NCBI GenBank assembly: GCA_028819295.1 | Contig: JAPPMA010000068.1 | Location: forward strand, 1 to 37,604 | DNA: 37,604 nucleotides | From: a bacterium | Lineage (GTDB): Bacteria > Actinomycetota > Acidimicrobiia > Acidimicrobiales > Bin134 | Direction: 5' to 3' | Translations under genes and position numbers: made by a program | Notes under the pieces: generated by a model | What the model was told of the DNA's origin: nothing | Database searches by the model: none | What the model saw: the letters and a program-made list of their open reading frames with translations, nothing else | Part shown: positions 32,834-37,604 of the stretch, one piece after another | Numbering within the stretch: position 1 is the first letter of the stretch | How the letters are laid out: each line of letters begins with the position of its first letter

Positions 32834-32915
32834 TATTTTGCGGCATTGCACTCTTATATTCTGCGGTATGAATATGTTGTTTATTGCGGCATGATGTTGC
32901 TATATTTTGCGGCAT
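32834..32915 (+). repeat. Four 23-bp iterons (core TATTTTGCGGCAT) before the DUF4143 gene
   Basis: Cores at 32834, 32857, 32880 and 32903 are spaced exactly 23 bases. The first and fourth are identical (TATTTTGCGGCAT); the second is TATTCTGCGGTAT and the third TTTATTGCGGCAT. The 10-base spacers are not conserved. The block is AT-rich in a GC-rich window. The last core overlaps the start ATG 32914, and TATATT at 32901-32906 is a good -10 box 7 bases before it. Confidence 0.9.
32901..32906 (+). promoter_or_regulatory. -10 box (TATATT) inside iteron 4, leaderless DUF4143 gene
   Basis: TATATT lies 7 bases before ATG 32914. The same TATATT occurs in iteron 2 (32855-32860), so the repeats may be tandem promoter/operator units. 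There is no ribosome site. Confidence 0.45.
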
Positions 32916-34218
32916 GGCTTTGAGCGGGCTCCCTGCGGCGGAGTACTTGCCCCGAGTGGTCGATGGACAGCTCACCCGCCTGCTCCGCACGGCACCCGCC
33001 GTGGTGGTGGAGGGAGCCCGGGCAAGCGGCAAAACATGGACGGGCAGGCGATTCGCCGCCAGCGAAGTCCGCTTCGACGAGCTTGAGGCCACCCGTTTGC
33101 ATCTGGAGCTTGAACCGGGATCATTCCTCGAAGGCCCTACGCCGCGTCTGCTCGACGAGTGGCACTTGGCCGGCGGCCTGTGGAATGCGATGCGCCACGC
33201 CTGCGACGACCGGGCACTCAACGGCCAGTTCATCCTCGCCGGCTCGGTCAAGCCGACCTACGCCCTCACCGACCACAGCGGAGCCGGAAGGGTTGCCCGG
33301 CTGCGTATGCGCCCGATGTCGCTTTTCGAGTCGGGCGACTCCACCGGGGCCATCTCGTTGGAAGGGCTGCTGAACGGCGAGCTGTGTGCCGCCGATGCTG
33401 CCGCTCTCAGCAAGGAGGGTGCTGTCCAAGAAGCGGGCGCCGCACGCGCCGCCGAACTGGTATGCCGGGGTGGCCTGCCCAGGATGATCCGACTCGACCC
33501 GCTCGATGCCCGCGGCCGCATGCTCGACTACCTCAGAGACGTCGCCCAAATCGACCTTGCCACCAATCAACCGGCCACCCACGACCCCGCGAAAATGCTG
33601 GCACTGATCACTTCTCTGGCCCGCAACGAGACAACCTCGACGTCAGCCAAGACGCTCATTGCCGACACCGCCAACGCTGGAGGCCCGGCCGACCGCGACA
33701 CGGTCAGCCGCTATGTCAACCGGCTCGTCGAGGCATTCGTCCTTGAGCCCTTGCCAGCATGGTCGACGCACTTGCGAAGCAAGGCAACCCTGCGGACCAG
33801 GTCCAAGCGGTACTTCGTCGACCCATCGATGGCCGCCGCCGCGCTCCGCGCCACGCCACCTGGACTTCTCGCCGACACAAAAACCTTTGGCCTGCTCTTC
33901 GAGTCGCTGGCGATGCGCGACCTGCGGGTGTATGCGCAGTCCTTCGGCGCCGAAGTCCGGTACTACCAAGACAGCGCCAACCATGAGGTCGATGCCATCA
34001 TCACCCGCGGACACCGCGATTGGGCCGCCGCCGAAATCAAGCTGGGCGGCCCCGTCTTGATCGAAAAGGGAATCAAGGCACTGCGCTGGCTGCGGGCCAA
34101 CGTCGACACCGACCTCGCAGGAGAGCCCCGACGCCTTATGGTCATCACCGCCTCAGGCCGGGCATTCGAAACCAAAGACGGCATAGCCATCGTGCCCATC
34201 AACCACCTAGCGCCCTGA
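32914..34218 (+). CDS. AAA ATPase with DUF4143 domain
   Basis: Member of the AAA_14/DUF4143 family. The ATPase part has Walker A G-A-R-A-S-G-K-T (34-41) and Walker B R-L-L-D-E-W (about 82-87). A winged-helix-like middle follows (S-R-Y-V-N-R-L-V-E-A-F near 265). The DUF4143 C-terminal part contains V-D-A-I-I (about 356-360) and A-A-E-I-K-L-G (about 370-376), the D...E-x-K arrangement of a PD-(D/E)xK-like nuclease fold. 434 aa is normal. Biological role of the family is not established; scattered distribution suggests horizontal transfer. ATG 32914 is chosen over a TTG at 32884 because it follows a -10 box by 7 bases and the protein then starts with the usual L-P-R segment. Confidence 0.9.
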   Translation: MALSGLPAAEYLPRVVDGQLTRLLRTAPAVVVEGARASGKTWTGRRFAASEVRFDELEATRLHLELEPGSFLEGPTPRLLDEWHLAGGLWNAMRHACDDRALNGQFILAGSVKPTYALTDHSGAGRVARLRMRPMSLFESGDSTGAISLEGLLNGELCAADAAALSKEGAVQEAGAARAAELVCRGGLPRMIRLDPLDARGRMLDYLRDVAQIDLATNQPATHDPAKMLALITSLARNETTSTSAKTLIADTANAGGPADRDTVSRYVNRLVEAFVLEPLPAWSTHLRSKATLRTRSKRYFVDPSMAAAALRATPPGLLADTKTFGLLFESLAMRDLRVYAQSFGAEVRYYQDSANHEVDAIITRGHRDWAAAEIKLGGPVLIEKGIKALRWLRANVDTDLAGEPRRLMVITASGRAFETKDGIAIVPINHLAP

Positions 34219-34336
34219 TATGAGAACCGCTACGCCGCCATTCATGCCCATCTTTCCCGGGCGGACACAGCCGCGTCGCATATCGCCCATTCGACGCCAT
34301 GGCCTCACATATGCAGCAAACCAACCGCTCAGCCCA

Positions 34337-37300
34337 CTAGATGTCGGGGCATTTGTAGACTGTTCGGCCTGTCGTTCTGCCCGGACCCAAGGATGTGCAG
34401 CCCGGCCCGCTCTCATAGAAGAACCAATGGCCCTCGAATAACGCTTCCAAGAGTTGGCGCAGCGAGATGTCGCCGTTCGCGTCGGGCGAACCCGAATTGC
34501 CGGAATCGGCGACGGCCGCCGTGGCCGTGCCCTGGGTGGGCGACACCGTGTACCCGCTGCCGGCGCTCACCGCAACGGTGACCGAACCGTCGGGTTCGGC
34601 GGCGTAGTCGTTGACAGTGTGCACCCTGAACGTGACACGGCCCGAACCCGGGATCCTCACCGTACGAGACCCGGTCCGCACGAGGTAGTCGCCGGAGGCG
34701 GTGACCTCCACCGTCACCAGCAAAGCCGCGGCCGGCGCCGGGCTGGCGGTGACGGTGAACACCGCGGAGGATCCCTCGGTGACGTCGCCGTTGGAGGTGA
34801 CGCTGACAACCGGGATCACCGGTGGAGGCGGTGGGGGCGGTGGCGGCGGTGGAGGCGGTGGAGGCGGTGGCGGCGGCGGTGGCGACGGGTCGTCGTCATC
34901 GGACACCGCCACGCTCGCCGAACCCGCAGTCGGCGACACCGTGTAGCCGCTGCCCGCGTTGACGGTGGCGGTCACCGAACCGTCGGCCTCGTCGGCGTTG
35001 TCATTGGTGGTGCCCACCGTGAGCGTGACGCTGCCCGACGTCGGCACCGTCACCGTCTGCGACCCCGTGGGGGCACCGAAATCGCCGGAGGCGGTGACCG
35101 TGACGCTCACGTCGAGATCAGCCGCGGGCGCCGGGCTCGCCGACACCGTGAACACCGCGTCCGCTCCCTCGGTGACATCGCCGTTGGAGGTGACGCTGAC
35201 CACCGGGACCACCGGCGGCGGATCGTCGTCATCGGACACCGCAACGCTCGCCGAACCCGCAGTCGGCGACACCGTGTAGCCGCTGCCCGCGTTGACGGTG
35301 GCGGTCACCGAACCGTCGGCCTCGTCGGCGTTGTCATTGGTGGTGCCCACCGTGAGCGTGACGCTGCCCGACGTCGGCACCGTCACCGTCTGCGACCCCG
35401 TGGGGGCACCGAAATCGCCGGAGGCGGTGACCGTGACGCTCACGTCGAGATCAGCCGCGGGCGCCGGGCTCGCCGACACCGTGAACACCGCGTCCGCTCC
35501 CTCGGTGACATCGCCGTTGGAGGTGACGCTGACCACCGGGACCACCGGCGGCGGATCGTCGTCATCGGCCACCGCCACGCTCGCCGAACCCGCAGTGGGC
35601 GACACCGTGTAGCCGCTGCCCGCGTTGACGGTGGCGGTCACCGAACCGTCGGCCTCGTCGGCGTTGTCATTGGTGGTGCCCACCGTGAGCGTGACGCTGC
35701 CCGACGTCGGCACCGTCACCGTCTGCGACCCCGTGGGGGCACCGAAATCGCCGGAGGCGGTGACCGTGACGCTCACGTCGAGATCAGCCGCGGGCGCCGG
35801 GCTCGCCGACACCGTGAACACCGCGTCCGCTCCCTCGGTGACATCGCCGTTGGAGGTGACGCTGACCACCGGGACCACCGGCGGCGGATCGTCGTCATCG
35901 GCCACCGCCACGCTCGCCGAACCCGCAGTGGGCGACACCGAGTAATCGCTGCTGGCCTCCAGCGTGGCAGTGATCGATCCATTGAGCTCGTCGGCCTTGT
36001 CGTTTGTGGTGGGCACCGAGAACGTGACGCTGCCCGAAGTGGGCACCGTCACCGTGCGCGACCTGGCCGTCGCACCGAAATCGCCCACCACGCTGATCTT
36101 CACCCCCACATCCAAACCAGCCGACGGCGCCGGGCTCGCCGACACCGTGAACACCGCGGCCGCTCCCTCGGTCACATCACTGCCGCCCGAAATCGACACC
36201 ACCGGAAGTGGATCACCCGAGTCGTCATTCTCAATATCCACGCTCACCGAACCGCCCACGGTGGGCAGCTTCGACGGAACAGGATCGGAGCCGCCCACCG
36301 ACGGCGCCTGCGATCCCGTGCCGAATGCCACCGTGATCCTCCGCTCGGCGGTGTCGGTATTCGGCAGCGCCGTCAGCACCAAATTCGCGGTCTGTGCGCC
36401 GTTGTAGAGCGTGAGGATCGGAGTCGCGCCGTTGGCAGTCAAAAAGACGCTGCTGCCGCGATTGTCGCTCCGGCGCAGGCGCAGCCTGTAATGCACTCCC
36501 TCAACGCCGCCGCTCACCGCAAGCGGCACCTTCGCCCACTCCGCCAACTGCTGGGTGCTGATGAGCGCCCGGCCCAACGACACCGCCACCCGCGCCTCCC
36601 CGTTGGCCTCCGCCACCGACCCCGGCGACGCCGACAAAGACACCGAAAGATCGTTGTCGGCCACCGCCACCGTCGCCGTCTTGTCAGTGCCGAGGTCGTA
36701 GTCGGTGCCGTCGACCAAGGTCGCGGTGACCGAACCGTCGGCCTCCGCGACGTTGTCGTCGGTGGTCGCCTCAGTAAACTTCTTGCTCGTCGTCCCCGAT
36801 GCGATCGTGACCGTGCGCGTTCTGGCGGTTACGCCGAAGTCGCCGGCGGCGGTGATCATCACACTCACATCCAGGTTGGCAGCAGGGGCGCAGTTCGCCG
36901 ACACCGTGAACTCCGCATCAGAACCCTCAGTGACGCCGCCGCCCCCCGAAATAGAAACCACCGGCACATCGTCGTCGGCCACCGCCACCGTAACCGTCTT
37001 GTCAGTGCCGAGGTCGTAGTCGGTGCCGTCGACCAAGGTCGCGGTGACCGAACCGTCGGCCTCCGCGACGTTGTCGTCGGTGGTCGCCTCAGTAAACTTC
37101 TTGCTCGTCGTCCCCGATGCGATCGTGACCGTGCGCGTTCTGGCGGTTACGCCGAAGTCGCCGGCGGCGGTGATCATCACACTCACATCCAGGTTGGCAG
37201 CAGGGGCGCAGTTCGCCGACACCGTGAACTCCGCATCAGAACCCTCAGTGACGCCGCCGCCCCCCGAAATAGAAACCACCGGCACATCGTCGTCGGCCAC

Positions 37301-37604
37301 CGCCACCGTAACCGTCTTGTCAGTGCCGAGGTCGTAGTCGGTGCCGTCGACCAAGGTCGCGGTGACCGAACCGTCGGCCTCCGCGACGTTGTCGTCGGTG
37401 GTCGCCTCAGTAAACTTCTTGCTCGTCGTCCCCGATGCGATCGTGACCGTGCGCGTTCTGGCGGTTACGCCGAAGTCGCCGGCGGCGGTGATCATCACAC
37501 TCACATCCAGGTTGGCAGCAGGGGCGCAGTTCGCCGACACCGTGAACTCCGCATCAGAACCCTCAGTGACGCCGCCGCCCCCCGAAATAGAAACCACCGG
37601 CACA
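34337..37604 (-). CDS. Large Calx-beta-like repeat protein, C-terminal part (5' end outside window)
   Basis: More than 1088 residues, entering from the right edge; the GTG near 37603 is only a Val inside a repeat. Order from the N-terminal side: three nearly identical 106-aa Calx-beta-like repeats (V-S-I-S-G-G-G-G-V-T-E-G, ending V-A-D-D-D), a divergent module of about 145 aa (36645-36210), one variant repeat, three nearly identical 111-aa repeats (35886-34888), a proline tract of about 23 residues (34888-34820), one last repeat, and a 50-aa C-terminal tail with three Cys (S-G-P-G-C, Y-K-C-P-D-I at the end). A secreted or surface adhesin is likely. The Asp-rich D-D-D-D linkers fit Ca binding. 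The tail has no LPxTG motif; the way it is anchored is not visible. Confidence 0.9.
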   Translation of the reverse strand, partial: VPVVSISGGGGVTEGSDAEFTVSANCAPAANLDVSVMITAAGDFGVTARTRTVTIASGTTSKKFTEATTDDNVAEADGSVTATLVDGTDYDLGTDKTVTVAVADDDVPVVSISGGGGVTEGSDAEFTVSANCAPAANLDVSVMITAAGDFGVTARTRTVTIASGTTSKKFTEATTDDNVAEADGSVTATLVDGTDYDLGTDKTVTVAVADDDVPVVSISGGGGVTEGSDAEFTVSANCAPAANLDVSVMITAAGDFGVTARTRTVTIASGTTSKKFTEATTDDNVAEADGSVTATLVDGTDYDLGTDKTATVAVADNDLSVSLSASPGSVAEANGEARVAVSLGRALISTQQLAEWAKVPLAVSGGVEGVHYRLRLRRSDNRGSSVFLTANGATPILTLYNGAQTANLVLTALPNTDTAERRITVAFGTGSQAPSVGGSDPVPSKLPTVGGSVSVDIENDDSGDPLPVVSISGGSDVTEGAAAVFTVSASPAPSAGLDVGVKISVVGDFGATARSRTVTVPTSGSVTFSVPTTNDKADELNGSITATLEASSDYSVSPTAGSASVAVADDDDPPPVVPVVSVTSNGDVTEGADAVFTVSASPAPAADLDVSVTVTASGDFGAPTGSQTVTVPTSGSVTLTVGTTNDNADEADGSVTATVNAGSGYTVSPTAGSASVAVADDDDPPPVVPVVSVTSNGDVTEGADAVFTVSASPAPAADLDVSVTVTASGDFGAPTGSQTVTVPTSGSVTLTVGTTNDNADEADGSVTATVNAGSGYTVSPTAGSASVAVSDDDDPPPVVPVVSVTSNGDVTEGADAVFTVSASPAPAADLDVSVTVTASGDFGAPTGSQTVTVPTSGSVTLTVGTTNDNADEADGSVTATVNAGSGYTVSPTAGSASVAVSDDDDPSPPPPPPPPPPPPPPPPPPPPPVIPVVSVTSNGDVTEGSSAVFTVTASPAPAAALLVTVEVTASGDYLVRTGSRTVRIPGSGRVTFRVHTVNDYAAEPDGSVTVAVSAGSGYTVSPTQGTATAAVADSGNSGSPDANGDISLRQLLEALFEGHWFFYESGPGCTSLGPGRTTGRTVYKCPDI
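34888..35886 (-). repeat. 333-bp tandem repeat, three copies
   Basis: Copies 34888-35220, 35221-35553 and 35554-35886 are almost identical over 333 bases, differing by only a few bases (for example GGACACC versus GGCCACC near the start). Near-identity at DNA level shows recent amplification or gene conversion; copy number probably varies between strains. Confidence 0.95.
36661..37604 (-). repeat. 318-bp tandem repeat, at least three copies, cut by window end
   Basis: Copies begin at 36661, 36979 and 37297 and are virtually identical over 318 bases (one visible difference is GTCGCC versus GTAACC near the start). The array runs out of the window, so the copy number is unknown and the sequence end may be an assembly break. 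Confidence 0.95.

Noticed and set aside
32834..32915. Iterons as a CRISPR or replication origin
   Set aside because: Spacers are only 10 bases, and no cas or rep gene is near; a promoter/operator role fits better, although an origin-like function is not excluded.
32657..32923. Plus-strand frame running through the iterons (ending Y-F-A-A-W-L)
   Set aside because: Repetitive hydrophobic peptide is only the translation of the 23-bp iterons; most of it overlaps pgi in another frame.
34701..37337. Repeated plus-strand frames (104-106 codons) across the adhesin
   Set aside because: They recur with the 318/333-bp repeats and are antisense to the Calx-beta repeats; Thr/Val-rich only because of the mirrored Asp/Val/Ser codons.

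Overview
The window is a dense, high-GC, gene-sized stretch from an actinobacterium. Support for this: near-universal G/C at third codon positions, GTG/TTG starts, a bL37-like mini ribosomal protein otherwise known from Actinobacteria, an Rv1333-like P1 peptidase, and many genes whose start codon lies about 6-9 bases after a TANNNT -10 box (leaderless or near-leaderless transcripts). The free-living marine or host-associated Acidimicrobiia type fits best, but that is inference. No rRNA, tRNA, CRISPR array, transposase or phage gene was seen.

Layout. (a) 1-784 and 34337-37604: two large secreted-type Calx-beta-like repeat proteins with polyproline linkers, both incomplete and pointing towards each other. 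(b) 964-3830: P1 peptidase, YchF ATPase, a 29-aa bL37-like protein, a DCC/DUF393 protein and a small unknown. (c) 3897-12876: a nucleoside uptake and breakdown operon: BMP-family lipoprotein, double ABC ATPase, two permeases, cytidine deaminase, thymidine phosphorylase, adenosine deaminase and a HAD phosphatase. (d) 12921-15365: an islet of small regulatory modules: a VapBC pair, an excisionase-like/PIN pair, and a 54-aa/75-aa HTH unit. (e) 15374-19320 (minus): NT5C-type 5'-nucleotidase, a catalytically incomplete ALDH-like protein, a full ALDH and deoC, all overlapping; then upp (plus). (f) 20030-24261: unknown protein, D-aminoacylase-like amidohydrolase, LysM lipoprotein, zinc-ribbon mini-protein and a membrane-anchored unknown. 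(g) 24359-31246: 1-Cys peroxiredoxin and a MacB/LolD-like ABC system with two giant FtsX-type permeases. (h) 31287-34218: pgi and a DUF4143 ATPase preceded by four 23-bp iterons.

How it works together. Regions c and e form one metabolic theme: nucleotides are dephosphorylated (NT5C), nucleosides are imported (BMP/ABC), deaminated (cdd, add) and phosphorolysed (deoA); uracil is salvaged by upp; deoxyribose-5-phosphate is split by deoC and the acetaldehyde is oxidised by ALDH. A phosphopentomutase and a purine nucleoside phosphorylase are not in the window.

The most unusual signal is at gene junctions. In the nucleoside operon, tiny reading frames (8-21 codons) start on the GTGA/ATGA that overlaps the upstream stop, and in four of five cases end on the GTGA that overlaps the next start. 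At 23250-23354 the same architecture has plainly been built by a 38-bp tandem triplication of a gene start. Other notable points: exact 23-bp iterons over the DUF4143 start, an apparent AUA start codon in the second FtsX permease, and an ALDH-like partner without catalytic Cys/Glu.
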